From Planococcus liqunii (GTDB lineage Bacteria; Bacillota; Bacilli; Bacillales_A; Planococcaceae): 64,000 nucleotides of DNA. Positions 8,713-17,991 of the stretch are shown here, one piece after another. The position numbers were made by a program, and so were the translations under genes. Below the pieces are notes generated by a model. The model was not told the DNA's origin. It saw only the letters and a program-made list of their open reading frames with translations, and ran no database searches. The stretch is taken from the NCBI RefSeq assembly GCF_030413595.1, contig NZ_CP129238.1, positions 2,170,001 to 2,234,000 of the forward strand, given 5' to 3'. Positions within the stretch are counted from its first letter, which is position 1, and each line of letters starts with the position of its first letter.

Positions 8713-9378
8713 ATGGACCCGCGTGTAACGGATTATTTAAAGCAGTATCAACTCACGGATTTGTTACCGCATGAGTTAAAGCAAGAAATGACTCTTGCTA
8801 CTTTCAAAAACGGTGAACGCCTGTTTTCTCAAGACGATGAAGCGCATGTACTTTATTTTCTTGTCAAAGGAAAACTGAAAATTTCCATGTTGTCCCCTGA
8901 AGGAAAGCGATTGATTCTGGCCTTCAGGACGCCCTTTGATATTGTAGGAGACATTGAATATGTGCGGGACTGCCATTTCATCAATACCGTAGAAGCCGTT
9001 ACGGATATTGAAGTGATTGGAATTTCGCATGGCAGCTTGCGAAAACAATTGAATGAAAATGCTGCATGGCTGCAATTTTTGCTTCGGACGATCACTCAAA
9101 AATTCGAAAGCAAATCCAGAGCGATGAACTTCAACTTGCTTTATACCGTTGATGTCCGAGTCGCGAGCTACCTTCTTTCCATGACGCCCACGCAACCGGT
9201 TTTGAATTCCACATCACTCGTCGATATGGCTGATTTGATCGGCACCAGCTACCGCCATTTAAACCGGGTGCTGCGGCAGTTTGAAGAAGCGGGCTGGCTT
9301 GTGAAAAAGCGAGGAAAAATTACGCTGCTCGATCGAAAGGCATTGTTGGCGCAAGCCGGTCAGAATATATACGAATAG
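8713..9378 (+). CDS. Crp/Fnr-family regulator (YeiL-like)
   Basis: 221 residues. Cyclic-nucleotide-binding-like beta-roll (about 20-120: V-K-G-K-L-K-I, F-D-I-V-G-D-I-E), long dimer helix (about 120-150), and a winged HTH (about 165-215: L-V-D-M-A-D-L-I-G-T-S-Y-R-H-L-N-R). No Fnr-type Cys cluster is seen. It most resembles YeiL-like regulators. ATG 8713 is behind AGGAGG. It is encoded between two YdcZ genes and probably controls them. Confidence 0.8.
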   Translation: MDPRVTDYLKQYQLTDLLPHELKQEMTLATFKNGERLFSQDDEAHVLYFLVKGKLKISMLSPEGKRLILAFRTPFDIVGDIEYVRDCHFINTVEAVTDIEVIGISHGSLRKQLNENAAWLQFLLRTITQKFESKSRAMNFNLLYTVDVRVASYLLSMTPTQPVLNSTSLVDMADLIGTSYRHLNRVLRQFEEAGWLVKKRGKITLLDRKALLAQAGQNIYE

Positions 9379-9389
9379 GAGGAAAGCAA

Positions 9390-9878
9390 ATGATTAGCGG
9401 CATCTTGCTGGCACTTATCGGCGGCGGATTTGTCAGCCTCCAGAATACATTTAATGCAAACGTCAAAAAACGGGTGAGCGTCTGGACGACTACTGCACTT
9501 GTGCTGTTTCTTGGATTTGCTGCATCGTTTGTGGCAGGTGTAGTTTCAGAAGGAAGCGGATTGTTCAGCTTCCAGGCAGAACCGTGGTTCTGGTTCAGCG
9601 GAATCGTCGGAGTCGGAGTGGTGGCTTGCGTCACCCAAGGCGTGCAGATTCTCGGACCAAGCCACGCCATTTCACTCGTCATGGTCTCTCAGATTTTCTT
9701 CGGTTTGGTATGGGATGGGCTTGGCTGGTTCGGGCTCGAACAAATCCCGTTCACTTGGCAATCGCTTCTTGGCGTCCTGCTGATCAGCGGTGGTGTGCTC
9801 CTGTTCCAATTAGGACCGAAGCTGGAACAAAAACGTTCGCTAAATCCAAAAGCATGGCCAATTAAGCCAAACAACTGA
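9390..9878 (+). CDS. YdcZ (DUF606) family DMT-like transporter, second copy
   Basis: 162 residues with about five hydrophobic segments. It opens L-L-A-L-I-G-G-G-F-V-S-L-Q-N-T-F-N-A, parallel to the L-Q-S-V-A-N-A of the first copy, and ends with L-I-S-G-G-V-L-L-F. It starts at 9390, eleven bases after the Crp gene, behind AGGAGG. The two copies are clearly divergent and may form a heteromer with opposite topology. Substrate unknown. Confidence 0.75.
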   Translation: MISGILLALIGGGFVSLQNTFNANVKKRVSVWTTTALVLFLGFAASFVAGVVSEGSGLFSFQAEPWFWFSGIVGVGVVACVTQGVQILGPSHAISLVMVSQIFFGLVWDGLGWFGLEQIPFTWQSLLGVLLISGGVLLFQLGPKLEQKRSLNPKAWPIKPNN

Positions 9879-9892
9879 AGGTAAAAAATACG

Positions 9893-9935
9893 AAACCCGG
9901 CATCTCTGTCCTCACAGGTTTGCCGGATTTCTTTT
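9893..9935 (+). terminator. Terminator of the YdcZ-Crp-YdcZ operon
   Basis: Arms 9893-9902 and 9921-9930 pair over 9 of 10 bases and are followed by CTTTTG. The hairpin is moderate, but its position just after the last stop is right. Confidence 0.5.
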
Positions 9936-10001
9936 GCGGAAAATTTGATTGTTTAGAGCTAAATGAAAAGAATTAAAGTTGGCTCCTTATTCCACTCATT
10001 G

Positions 10002-10048
10002 AAAAAGGCTGTTTGAACCTTGGTTTCCCAGGTTCAAACAGCCTTTTT
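10002..10048 (-). terminator. Strong terminator of sstT
   Basis: 19-bp perfect arms (10002-10020, 10030-10048) with T-runs on both strands. It lies 35 bp past the sstT stop on the minus strand. Confidence 0.9.
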
Positions 10049-10082
10049 TTAGTTCCTACATTTTTTAAGTGTTAGTGAAAAA

Positions 10083-11354
10083 TTAGTTTTTCGCCAAATC
10101 TTTAGAAGCTTTGTGTAAAGCAAAAACTTTTTTGAAGTTCACTTTCTCTCCTTCTTTCAAACGCTTCTTGTATTCAGCTGTTGCTGTGAAAAGAACGTCT
10201 GTAGAAGAGTTAAGCGATGTTTCAAAAGAATCCTGCAATACGCCGATGATAAATCCTACACCGACTACCTGCATCGCTACATCATTTGGAATCCCAAACA
10301 AGCTGCACGCAAGCGGGATCAACAGAAGCGAACCGCCGGCAACACCAGATGCGCCGCATGCACAAACTGCAGCAAGCACACTCAGGATGATAGCTGTCGG
10401 GATATCCACTTGAATGCCAAGCGTATTCACCGCAGCAAGCGTCAAAACGGAAATGGTTACGGCTGCACCGGCCATATTGACCGTTGCACCAAGCGGAATA
10501 GAGACCGAATACGTGTCCGGGTCCAAGCCCAGTTTTTCACATAGGGTCATGTTTACCGGGATGTTTGCTGCTGAACTGCGAGTAAAGAACGCCGTAATTC
10601 CGCTTTCTCTAATACATTTAAATACCAATGGATAAGGGTTTTGGCGGATGTTGATAAACACAATGATTGGATTGATGACTAGTGCAACAAACACCATACA
10701 CCCGATTAAAAGGGCAAGCAGTTTTCCGTAGCCAAGCAGCGACTCCAATCCGTTTGTCGTAATCGACTCAATAACTAGGCCCATGATGCCAAGCGGCGCC
10801 AATTTAATGACCCATCCTACCAATTTGGCCACTGCATCTGAGAAATTCGTGATCAAAGTTTTCGTAGAATCCGCGGCATTTCTAAGCGCCAATCCAAGAA
10901 CAATCGCCCAAGCCAAGATGCCGATGTAGTTGGCATTGATCAGGGCGTTGACCGGATTATCGACAACATTCAAGACCAATGTTTTGATGACTTCAATTGC
11001 ATTTCCTGGAGGCGCTAAATCCTTCGCTCCTTCAGTTAAAGCAATACTGACCGGAAAAATGAAGCTGGCAATAACTGCAATCAAACCTGCTAAAAATGTT
11101 CCAAGAAGATAAAGGAAGATGATTGATTTCATATTGGTTTGCTGGCCTTTTTTATGCTGTGCGATTGATGCCATGACCAAAAACAACACCAATACAGGAG
11201 CGATTGCTTTTAATGCACCGACAAACAAGGCGCCGAAAATAGTTAATGATTTTGCTGCTTCCGGAATCAAAAGAGCCAAAGCCACCCCAACAACCAAGCC
11301 GATCATGATTTGCTTTACAAGACTGATTCGATTCCACGTGCTTAATAATTTCAT
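10083..11354 (-). CDS. sstT: Sodium:serine/threonine symporter SstT
   Basis: 423 residues of the dicarboxylate/amino acid:cation symporter family. Multiple membrane helices cover most of the protein. Signature stretches are [23 protein letters not shown] (transport core) and the cytoplasmic C-tail, and the near-whole-length similarity to E. coli SstT makes the call firm. It imports Ser and Thr with Na+. It stands alone with its own terminator. Its leader (11355-11450) can form a 7-bp GCTGTTA/TAACAGC stem but matches no riboswitch I know. Confidence 0.92.
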   Translation of the reverse strand: MKLLSTWNRISLVKQIMIGLVVGVALALLIPEAAKSLTIFGALFVGALKAIAPVLVLFLVMASIAQHKKGQQTNMKSIIFLYLLGTFLAGLIAVIASFIFPVSIALTEGAKDLAPPGNAIEVIKTLVLNVVDNPVNALINANYIGILAWAIVLGLALRNAADSTKTLITNFSDAVAKLVGWVIKLAPLGIMGLVIESITTNGLESLLGYGKLLALLIGCMVFVALVINPIIVFINIRQNPYPLVFKCIRESGITAFFTRSSAANIPVNMTLCEKLGLDPDTYSVSIPLGATVNMAGAAVTISVLTLAAVNTLGIQVDIPTAIILSVLAAVCACGASGVAGGSLLLIPLACSLFGIPNDVAMQVVGVGFIIGVLQDSFETSLNSSTDVLFTATAEYKKRLKEGEKVNFKKVFALHKASKDLAKN

Positions 11355-11633
11355 TAGTGTATCCCCTTTGTTTTTAAAATCTTACAACCGAGCTGTTATT
11401 CTGATGTTTAGTCTAGCAGTAAGGTACCTCCTCTAACAGCACGAAATTTTAAAGATAATCTTATTCTATACAATGTGAAGCCTGAATAAAACAAATTTTT
11501 TATAAAATCAATCATTATAGTCCATTTAATTCGTTTTATAGTTATTAAATGAGCGATTACATAGGGCGTTTTCCTTATTAGAAGCAGCTGTTATTTAATT
11601 CGCTTCTTTATTTCAATGAAATTTTTCCCCCTT

Positions 11634-11667
11634 AAAAAAGCTTTGGACATAAAGTCCAAAGCTTTTT
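11634..11667 (-). terminator. Terminator of the LTA-synthase-like gene
   Basis: Arms 11634-11648 and 11654-11667 pair around ATAAA, with T-runs. The hairpin overlaps the stop codon of the gene. The preceding stretch 11450-11630 is AT-rich with no gene. Confidence 0.85.
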
Positions 11668-13483
11668 ACTGTGTTTCTATATACTCAAGGCCGTTGTTCT
11701 CAATGACGGTATCGGAAATACGCAGTTGATTGAGGGCCTCTTCGATAAACGGCTCACAACGTGCATCTTCAACTTTTTTTCCACTTTCGATGGAATAGCA
11801 TTCTCCGGATCCGGAAGCGGTCGTTAAATCAGGTTCAAAATATAAATCTCCTTTGCGGAACGAACCATTGCGGAAGACGGTGAGGCGTTCGGCATCTGAT
11901 AACAGCGAAGTTCCAAGCATAAATCCTTGGTCGATGCCCGCCACTTCCAAAATGGTTGGCGCTACGTCAATTTGGCCACCGGCAGTTTCAACGGTTTCGC
12001 CTTTTGCAAGACCCGGCGGCTTGATCCATAGCGGGACCGTCCGGAACAGTTCAAATTGTTCCGCTGTGCCATCAACACCTAGCTGAGTCGCCATTTCGCC
12101 TCCTGCTTCAACTAAGCCGCTGTCATGGTCTCCGTAAAAAATGACGAGCGCATCATCCCACATATCTTGTGCTTTCAGTTCATTGACGAAAGACTGGACA
12201 GCCCCGTCGACGTAATGGACGGAGTGGTAATAATTGCGAACAAGTTCATCTTCGTAGCCACGCAGCTCCAATTGCTTTCGGTCTTCCGGCATTTCAAACG
12301 GGATGTGGCTGCTTAAGGCGACCAAAAAGCTATAATATGGTTCTTCCAATTGCTTCATGTGGTCGATGGAAGTTAAGAAAAAATCTTCATCGTTGATGGC
12401 CATGCCAATTTTTTCGGTATCCGGATAATCTTCTTTGCTGAAGAAATGGGAAAATCCAATATTCTTATAGACGGTATCCCGGTTCCAGAAACTTTTTTCG
12501 TAGGCATGCATCGCCGCGGTATCGTAGCCGCCGTCCCGCAAGGTTTCCGGCAAAGAATTGAACGTGCTGTCCGCATACCGGGTATAGACCGAGCCGGTGC
12601 GCAGCGGATGAAGCGATGTGTTGATCGTGAATTCAGCATCCGACGTGCGCCCTTCGTGGGTTTGGTGATGGAAAGCCGGGAAGTAAAGCATTTCGTTTTT
12701 CAGTTCGTTTAAGTATGGCGTCACTTCCTCCCCGCCAATTTCCTGCCCGATAAGAGAAGACTGAAGGGATTCCAGCTGCACGAGAATGACATTCGGCTGT
12801 TCGCCGGTGTTTTCGGTAACACTGGCAGCAAATGCTTCCTGTACCAGTGCCTGATTTTGCTCAGATGGTGAAGTATCCTGGACCAACGAAACGGCGCCTT
12901 TTGCCAAATCGTAGCCATGGTAGCCCCAAAATCCAAGTTCATAGTATTCCCGCATATCGCTGACCGCGTCGCCGGATAGCCAAGCTTCGCCTTTAGCGAC
13001 GCTGGACAGAATAGGTGCAGCAAAAATGACTAAACCGGCAGCTAAAATGACGCTTGCCAGCTTCTTATTCGCAGTCCCGTGGACAGGGTTCTGGCGCTTC
13101 CGAAGCATCAGGATGAAGGCCAGGAAAACGAAGAAATCAGCGAAGAAGAAAAAATCCGTCCAGCGGATCAAACTCATAAAGCCTCCGCCTACGTCGCTCA
13201 TTTGCGTCATGGACGAAATCAGCTGCACAGACAGCAAATCACCGAAATATCGGTAATACCATACATCCGAAATCAGCAAAATGCTATGGAGTGCCAATAG
13301 CGACAGCAAAATCCACCGGCGTTTTTTCGCGCCTATCAATAAAGTCCAGCTCGATAACACAAGCGCTCCTGATAAACTAATCAGAAAGAACCCAAAGCTG
13401 AACGGTGTGTCGGTGTAGATGCTGAACAAATATAACTTGCTTGCAGTAAGGGCCAGGTAGACCCAATAGTCGAGTGTTTTCAT
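11666..13483 (-). CDS. Lipoteichoic acid synthase family protein (LtaS-like)
   Basis: 605 residues: five N-terminal membrane helices (about 5-150), then an outward-facing sulfatase/alkaline-phosphatase-fold domain (about 225-560). The catalytic Thr280 is in G-R-T-S-D-A-E-F, a metal-ligand Glu in Q-L-E-S-L, and the D-H pair in F-Y-G-D-H-D. LtaS enzymes polymerise glycerol phosphate from phosphatidylglycerol onto a glycolipid. Bacilli usually hold several paralogues, so this may be a secondary or primase-type copy. ATG 13483 has AAGGAG eight bases upstream; a GTG 45 bases earlier lacks a site. Confidence 0.85.
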   Translation of the reverse strand: MKTLDYWVYLALTASKLYLFSIYTDTPFSFGFFLISLSGALVLSSWTLLIGAKKRRWILLSLLALHSILLISDVWYYRYFGDLLSVQLISSMTQMSDVGGGFMSLIRWTDFFFFADFFVFLAFILMLRKRQNPVHGTANKKLASVILAAGLVIFAAPILSSVAKGEAWLSGDAVSDMREYYELGFWGYHGYDLAKGAVSLVQDTSPSEQNQALVQEAFAASVTENTGEQPNVILVQLESLQSSLIGQEIGGEEVTPYLNELKNEMLYFPAFHHQTHEGRTSDAEFTINTSLHPLRTGSVYTRYADSTFNSLPETLRDGGYDTAAMHAYEKSFWNRDTVYKNIGFSHFFSKEDYPDTEKIGMAINDEDFFLTSIDHMKQLEEPYYSFLVALSSHIPFEMPEDRKQLELRGYEDELVRNYYHSVHYVDGAVQSFVNELKAQDMWDDALVIFYGDHDSGLVEAGGEMATQLGVDGTAEQFELFRTVPLWIKPPGLAKGETVETAGGQIDVAPTILEVAGIDQGFMLGTSLLSDAERLTVFRNGSFRKGDLYFEPDLTTASGSGECYSIESGKKVEDARCEPFIEEALNQLRISDTVIENNGLEYIETQ

Positions 13484-13617
13484 GATGCTGCTCCTTTTTG
13501 CGCTTGGAACGCCCCTTTTCTTATTCACTACCTTTTAACGGGCCGGAGAAAACATCAAAATGAAGAAAATACCAATCGACCTAATGTATTTCCAAAACTT
13601 ATACACAAATTATACAA

Positions 13618-13657
13618 AAAGAAGCTGAAATTGTTCTTGGAACTTTTCAGCTTCTTT
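13618..13657 (-). terminator. Terminator after the glycolipid-binding-type gene
   Basis: 13-bp arms (13618-13630, 13644-13657) with A- and T-runs. It separates the gene ending at 13708 from the LtaS-like gene. Confidence 0.75.
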
Positions 13658-13707
13658 GTTATGCCCTATAAAAATCACCTTTCTATTTCACCAAAAGAAA
13701 ATAGCTA

Positions 13708-14262
13708 TTAATATTTTCTTTTGAATAGCCCGGGATAGTCAACAACAAATCCTTTTTCATCAGTGGAAATGAGGGACTCAAATCCAGGACTTTGGAAATT
13801 AAAAACCCGAATCTCTCCCCTGCTCCCTATAAAAGTGTAGGTCTGCTTCATTTTGAAAACTTCCAGCGAAGGAGCAGAAATGTAGACCATCTCCAGAACT
13901 CTTTGTTGATTCGGTTTCCAGTTAAAACGATTTACCGGAAGTGAATTGGTAAAAGGAGTAGCAGATAGATCGACATCAACCGCTCCATCCAGTTCCGCCA
14001 TTATGGTTCCATTCTTGTCGGCCCATTTCCCGGAGCCTATAGAAGTGAGCTGTAAACTCTGTCCACTCTTGGAATGGATATTTAGAAGCTTTGTACGCCA
14101 GGAGCGGTCCATTTCAATTTGATAATCAAGTTGAACAGGAGAACTTGGCCCCAAATATATAACTGTACTTTCTGCGAGGACGGCAGTGTCCGTAATAAGG
14201 CATTTTAAATATTCACATCCGAAGGTTTCTTTATTTTCCCAAACTATTTCGTTTGAAAACAT
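13708..14262 (-). CDS. Putative glycolipid-binding (DUF1089, PA1994-like) protein
   Basis: 184 residues. It begins with I-V-W-E-N in the first ten residues and carries the family core G-S-G-K-W-A-D-K-N-G, E-L-D-G-A-V-D-V-D-L-S-A-T-P-F-T-N-S-L-P. The fold is related to LolA/LolB-type beta barrels, but the protein has no export signal. Start ATG 14262 is behind AAAAGGAG; longer in-frame versions read through an upstream hairpin. It is encoded alone. Ligand and role are unknown. Confidence 0.75.
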   Translation of the reverse strand: MFSNEIVWENKETFGCEYLKCLITDTAVLAESTVIYLGPSSPVQLDYQIEMDRSWRTKLLNIHSKSGQSLQLTSIGSGKWADKNGTIMAELDGAVDVDLSATPFTNSLPVNRFNWKPNQQRVLEMVYISAPSLEVFKMKQTYTFIGSRGEIRVFNFQSPGFESLISTDEKGFVVDYPGLFKRKY

Positions 14263-14286
14263 AAGATCACTCCTTTTCTGAAAACG

Positions 14287-14331
14287 CCTATACTGAGTCT
14301 TACTGTTTGATGCAGCAAGACTCAGTATAGG
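14287..14331 (-). terminator. 15-bp perfect hairpin between SUKH and glycolipid-binding genes
   Basis: CCTATACTGAGTCTT (14287-14301) pairs fully with 14317-14331. On the minus strand it is followed by CGTTTTC, so it may end the upstream SUKH transcript or fold in the leader of the next gene just before its ribosome site. Confidence 0.5.
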
Positions 14332-14465
14332 TGGCCCCAAAAATACCGCGTACCCAAAAACAAGTTGATTGGAATCAAGCAAAATGCTATAAAGAATAAT
14401 GCTGTCCTAAAGTTTCTTTTTCTTTTTGTCTTCAATCAATTTTTTATATGTAGAATTTCAATCTC

Positions 14466-14939
14466 TTAGTCCAAAGAGTCTTCTAATAGTTCCAACAAAA
14501 AGTCGCAAAAGTTTTCAGCAATAATTTCAAAATTTTGTTCCCCCATATCTATCCCTGGCATATAAGAAACAACTTTAGGTTCTCCTGTTTCATCTAGATC
14601 ATTAAAATTCAAACAAAAAAGCTCTTCGCTCCCAGTATCATAAATGACAAGAAGATTCAAAGGGAGATTCGTTTCTTTTCGTTCCTGAAGAGTATACCAG
14701 ATTGCGTCTGGGACAGAAGAATTCTCAAAGTCGCTATCTAAGATGCCATAAATTTCTTCTCCATTAAAATCTCCTGCACCAAAATTCTGTAAAAAATCCA
14801 AATAGGAGCCAGTAAACTCAAGTTCTAAAGCCTCCTCAGCTTTCGCAATAATTCCAGAAGGTACTTCACCTACAAAATCTGCTTTGCTTTTGTATTTCAA
14901 TAGCAATTTCTTAGCGGCTTTGTATGTGTTTTGAGTCAA
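14466..14939 (-). CDS. SMI1/KNR4 (SUKH superfamily) protein
   Basis: 157 residues, soluble and acidic. The SUKH pattern is visible: A-E-E-A-L-E-L-E-F-T-G-S-Y-L-D-F-L near residue 35, N-F-G-A-G-D-F-N-G-E-E-I-Y-G-I, and I-Y-D-T-G-S-E-E-L-F-C-L around residue 100. In bacteria such proteins are often immunity partners of polymorphic toxins, but no toxin gene is adjacent, so it may be an orphan immunity gene. Start is TTG 14939 with AAAGGAG about ten bases upstream. Confidence 0.75.
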   Translation of the reverse strand: MTQNTYKAAKKLLLKYKSKADFVGEVPSGIIAKAEEALELEFTGSYLDFLQNFGAGDFNGEEIYGILDSDFENSSVPDAIWYTLQERKETNLPLNLLVIYDTGSEELFCLNFNDLDETGEPKVVSYMPGIDMGEQNFEIIAENFCDFLLELLEDSLD

Positions 14940-15196
14940 TTTTCTTTCTCTCCTTTAAAATAGAAATTCCATTTAAGAATATCTACCTCATGTTTTTCTC
15001 ATTTTAAAAGTTAGAAGCAAATTTGCTGAAAATAGAATCTTACAGAATTAATCATATATAATACATAATTCGCTATTAATTCAATAGCATTGTTTAACAA
15101 AAACCAGGAATTGACGAGTATCATTAATCTTCATGAGTAGAGTGTTTTTAAAAACTTTCCATTCCAATATAGAGTCCCAACCCTCTTGCAAGCAAA

Positions 15197-15370
15197 CTAC
15201 TTCACAATGCGCTTAGGCAAGAAAAAGGAACTAGCTCCCATTAGAATTCCGCCAAATCCAGAAAGGATTATGCCAATTACAATCCACGATTTAGTTAAAA
15301 AAGTAGAGACATATATGCCGGTAGTTAAAACCAATAAGCCTAATAATATACATGCAATAACTTTATTCAT
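15197..15370 (-). CDS. Small two-helix membrane protein
   Basis: 57 residues. Two hydrophobic segments (about 4-22 and 30-50, the second I-V-I-G-I-I-L-S-G-F-G-G-I-L-M-G) are followed by a basic end. ATG 15370 is behind GGAGGG, which decides the start over a GTG/ATG twelve bases upstream. Family not recognised. The region 14940-15196 upstream of the stop holds no gene I can support. Confidence 0.55.
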   Translation of the reverse strand: MNKVIACILLGLLVLTTGIYVSTFLTKSWIVIGIILSGFGGILMGASSFFLPKRIVK

Positions 15371-15772
15371 ACTTCCCTCCAATTTTTACAATAATATGGT
15401 AAAAAAGAAGCTCTTTCCTAGTTTCTAGTTGAATATCCCATATACATTAAGTTAATTCTCCTGAATTTTAAAGAGGTCCAATATCATACATTCGATTTTA
15501 TAGTTTCGATTTCCTCTTTAGTTACTATGCAAAATCTTGTTTACGTTGATTGCACCCAACGTTATGGACTTTTAAAACTATATCCCCCCCCCCAACAAAA
15601 ATAAAAGCCATCTCTAATCAGCCTTTTATAAATATTTTCTTTTAGAAATCCTTCATTTTTTCTCGAAATCCAAATGCTATAATAAACTACTTGTTAACAG
15701 TACTTGAAGCATATTCAGCAGACAAAATCAAACCGATTTTTTCTTTTTACATCCGTCATGAGGAGGTTGAAC

Positions 15773-16033
15773 ATGAAACTATATTTCAAATTTTCGTTTT
15801 GGCTGCCGTTCTTTAGTTTTATGTTGATTTTGTTTAAGTTGTTTGTGCAGCCGGCAAAGCCTCTTGTTTGGATGGGATTAGATCCTGTATTCGGTTTTAT
15901 TCGTTCATTGTTGCCGCATATTATGAACACGCTACCCTTTCTTCTGCTTCTCCATTTTCTTCTAGCACTACTTTATGGCTTTGCCCTAGATGCATTAGTA
16001 AAAAAAATTAACGAAGCTCAAGGAAACGAATGA
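15773..16033 (+). CDS. Small hydrophobic membrane protein
   Basis: 86 residues with hydrophobic segments at about 7-22 and 48-70 and a short polar C-terminus (V-K-K-I-N-E-A-Q-G-N-E). The start at 15773 is decided by GAGGAGG just upstream. A plausible TATAAT-like box lies about 95 bp upstream. Function unknown. Confidence 0.6.
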   Translation: MKLYFKFSFWLPFFSFMLILFKLFVQPAKPLVWMGLDPVFGFIRSLLPHIMNTLPFLLLLHFLLALLYGFALDALVKKINEAQGNE

Positions 16034-16211
16034 AATTTTATTGCTCCTAGAAGATTAAAAAAATTTAGGGCCTCCGCAAACACTTTTAATCTCCCTTAAC
16101 TTACAAACAGCAGAACTCATATTCATAATATATCTCCATGCATTTACGCGAACCTCTGGATATTGTTTATCTCGAATATTAAATAATCTTGATAATGCCT
16201 TTTTTGAAAAA

Positions 16212-16241
16212 TGAAACTTTATTGAAAATTAATTAGTATAG
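16212..16241 (+). promoter_or_regulatory. ECF-type promoter, copy A
   Basis: TGAAAC (16212-16217), 18-bp spacer, GTATAG (16236-16241), 37 bp before the next start. A 19-base stretch ending in TTTATTG is identical to one upstream of the small gene at 23496, with the same spacing, so one regulator probably serves both. Confidence 0.5.
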
Positions 16242-16278
16242 TAAAAGAACAAATAGAACAAAGAAAGGAGAAGATTTC

Positions 16279-16707
16279 ATGTATGCAGTTGACCCCTCTT
16301 TTTGGCTGAGGTTAATTCTCGTGCTCACCGTTTTTATCGGACTAACCACGTTATTTAATGCCCTTATACGAAGATGGTTAAAAGTCGAGAAACCGAAAGC
16401 TTTTTCCCATAACCATGTAAATGATCAACACAAAAAAATTGATTGGACTCTAAGGATTATATTCATTGTCTTGATGATCATCGGGGCTTCTGTTAATGCG
16501 GGAAGAATCGGTCAGGAACCCTATTTGTTCTTGCAGCCCTGGGTTTTGCTATTTGTGCTGGTGTTCACTTCTGAAATTATAAGAGCCGTCATGGAACGAA
16601 AATATGCGAAAAATCCGAATGCCTATCTTTCTACAATCTACCAATCCGCTTTCATCTTAGTTTTGCTTATTTTATTATTCTCCACCGATTTTTTCGGAAT
16701 TCTGTGA
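16279..16707 (+). CDS. DUF4181-like membrane protein
   Basis: 142 residues, four membrane helices (about 10-28, 57-73, 85-105, 118-140). The cytoplasmic stretch L-K-V-E-K-P-K-A-F-S and H-V-N-D-Q-H-K-K-I-D-W are conserved features of the DUF4181 group. Start ATG 16279 is behind AAAGGAG. It is driven by the ECF-like promoter at 16212. Function unknown; it acts in the membrane. Confidence 0.65.
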   Translation: MYAVDPSFWLRLILVLTVFIGLTTLFNALIRRWLKVEKPKAFSHNHVNDQHKKIDWTLRIIFIVLMIIGASVNAGRIGQEPYLFLQPWVLLFVLVFTSEIIRAVMERKYAKNPNAYLSTIYQSAFILVLLILLFSTDFFGIL

Positions 16708-16883
16708 CAAGAAGGATCACTTGTAAGCTAATAATGGCGCTTTTTAATACATAGAAACACTAATCAATTGAATACGTTTTGGAATCCGTGTCTTTTTCGA
16801 TGTTCTTATGCCTTCTTTTTCTGCCGTTGTTGGTATACTTGTTTCATGCAGCCTGAAAACGGCGCAAAAAAGGACGGGATGAA

Positions 16884-17882
16884 TTGAAACAATTAACGCC
16901 AACAGGTGAATTTCTTTATACATACGCATACCATCAAGATGAGAAAGACCTATGCTTCTTGGAAATGCGCGCTTTTTTTGGAGCGGATTCTGAAGAGAAA
17001 GTCGTTAAAAGTACGCGCGGCATAGACCCGAGCAGAAGCCCGTTCATCAAGGAGCGCATCGAAGTGCTCTTTGAAGGCGCAGATGTAGCGGATATTCTGG
17101 AGCAGGCTGCCCACGTGAATATGGACAGTTCCACGTTTAAAGTAATTTTACCGAAAATCAACGGGTTGACGCTCGAAAATAACGTGGATTATGCGGAAAA
17201 ACGCGACCTTGAGCGCCAGATCGGCTTTGTCATTACCGGGAAAGCAGACGTCCATAACCCGGATGTCACATTCGGACTCATGCCGTTTGGCGGCCGCTGG
17301 TATTTCGGCACATACCTGCAAAGTGAGTCAGTCTGGTTCAAGCACCAGCAAAAACCGCGTGAATATTCTACGGCTTTGAGCACTAAAGTGGCGCGCGCCA
17401 TTGCCAACATTGCCGTTCCGGAACCCGCGGGAGTGAAAGCAATCGATCCGTGCTGCGGCATTGGAACTGTACTGGTCGAAGCTTTATCGATGGGAATCGA
17501 TATTGTCGGCCGGGACATCAATCCGCTTGTCGTGGATGGTTCACGTGAAAACATTGCGCATTTCGGTTTGACGGGTAGAGTTGACTTAGGGCCGATTGCC
17601 GACATCCGCCAGCAATATGACGTCGCCATCATAGATATGCCTTATAACCTTTATACGCACGCCACACCAGACGAACAGCAGGAAATCCTTAGCCATGCCT
17701 TGCCCTTCGCCGAAAAACTGCTTGTCGTTACCATTGAGTCCATCGATCACATGATAGAAGAAGCTGGATTCACGGTAACCGACCGCTGCATCGCGAAAAA
17801 AGGATTGTTTCTGCGGGAAATCTTGGTGTGTGAGCGAACTATTAAACCAGCCATCTTGGTTGAGGAATTAATAGAAGTTTAA
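16884..17882 (+). CDS. Trm11/UPF0020-type SAM-dependent RNA methyltransferase
   Basis: 332 residues. An N-terminal THUMP-like half (1-160) precedes a Rossmann methyltransferase domain (about 175-320). Motif I is D-P-C-C-G-I-G-T-V-L-V-E-A and motif IV is I-D-M-P-Y-N-L, the N/D-P-P-Y-like signature of amino-group methyltransferases. These proteins modify guanosine in tRNA or rRNA; this member's target is not known. It starts at TTG 16884 behind AGGACGGGA. A terminator follows. Confidence 0.8.
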   Translation: MKQLTPTGEFLYTYAYHQDEKDLCFLEMRAFFGADSEEKVVKSTRGIDPSRSPFIKERIEVLFEGADVADILEQAAHVNMDSSTFKVILPKINGLTLENNVDYAEKRDLERQIGFVITGKADVHNPDVTFGLMPFGGRWYFGTYLQSESVWFKHQQKPREYSTALSTKVARAIANIAVPEPAGVKAIDPCCGIGTVLVEALSMGIDIVGRDINPLVVDGSRENIAHFGLTGRVDLGPIADIRQQYDVAIIDMPYNLYTHATPDEQQEILSHALPFAEKLLVVTIESIDHMIEEAGFTVTDRCIAKKGLFLREILVCERTIKPAILVEELIEV

Positions 17883-17909
17883 AATCTTTCACCTAGTTGA
17901 AAAAAATAA

Positions 17910-17975
17910 GCTGCCGATAAAATATCGGCAGCCTCGAACTTCCGAAGTCTTAATAATGACTCCGGAAGTTTATTT
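17910..17975. terminator. Two back-to-back terminators between convergent genes
   Basis: Hairpin 17910-17932 (10-bp arms, three-base loop) is followed on the minus strand by a T-run and ends the YtkA-like operon. Hairpin 17937-17970 (12 of 13 bp) is followed on the plus strand by TATTTTTTTA and ends the methyltransferase gene. Confidence 0.8.
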
Positions 17976-17991
17976 TTTTATTAAATATAAT

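Noticed and set aside
11355..11450. Possible structured leader (riboswitch) before sstT
   Set aside because: Only a 7-bp closing stem is evident; no T-box, lysine, glycine or sodium riboswitch core could be matched.
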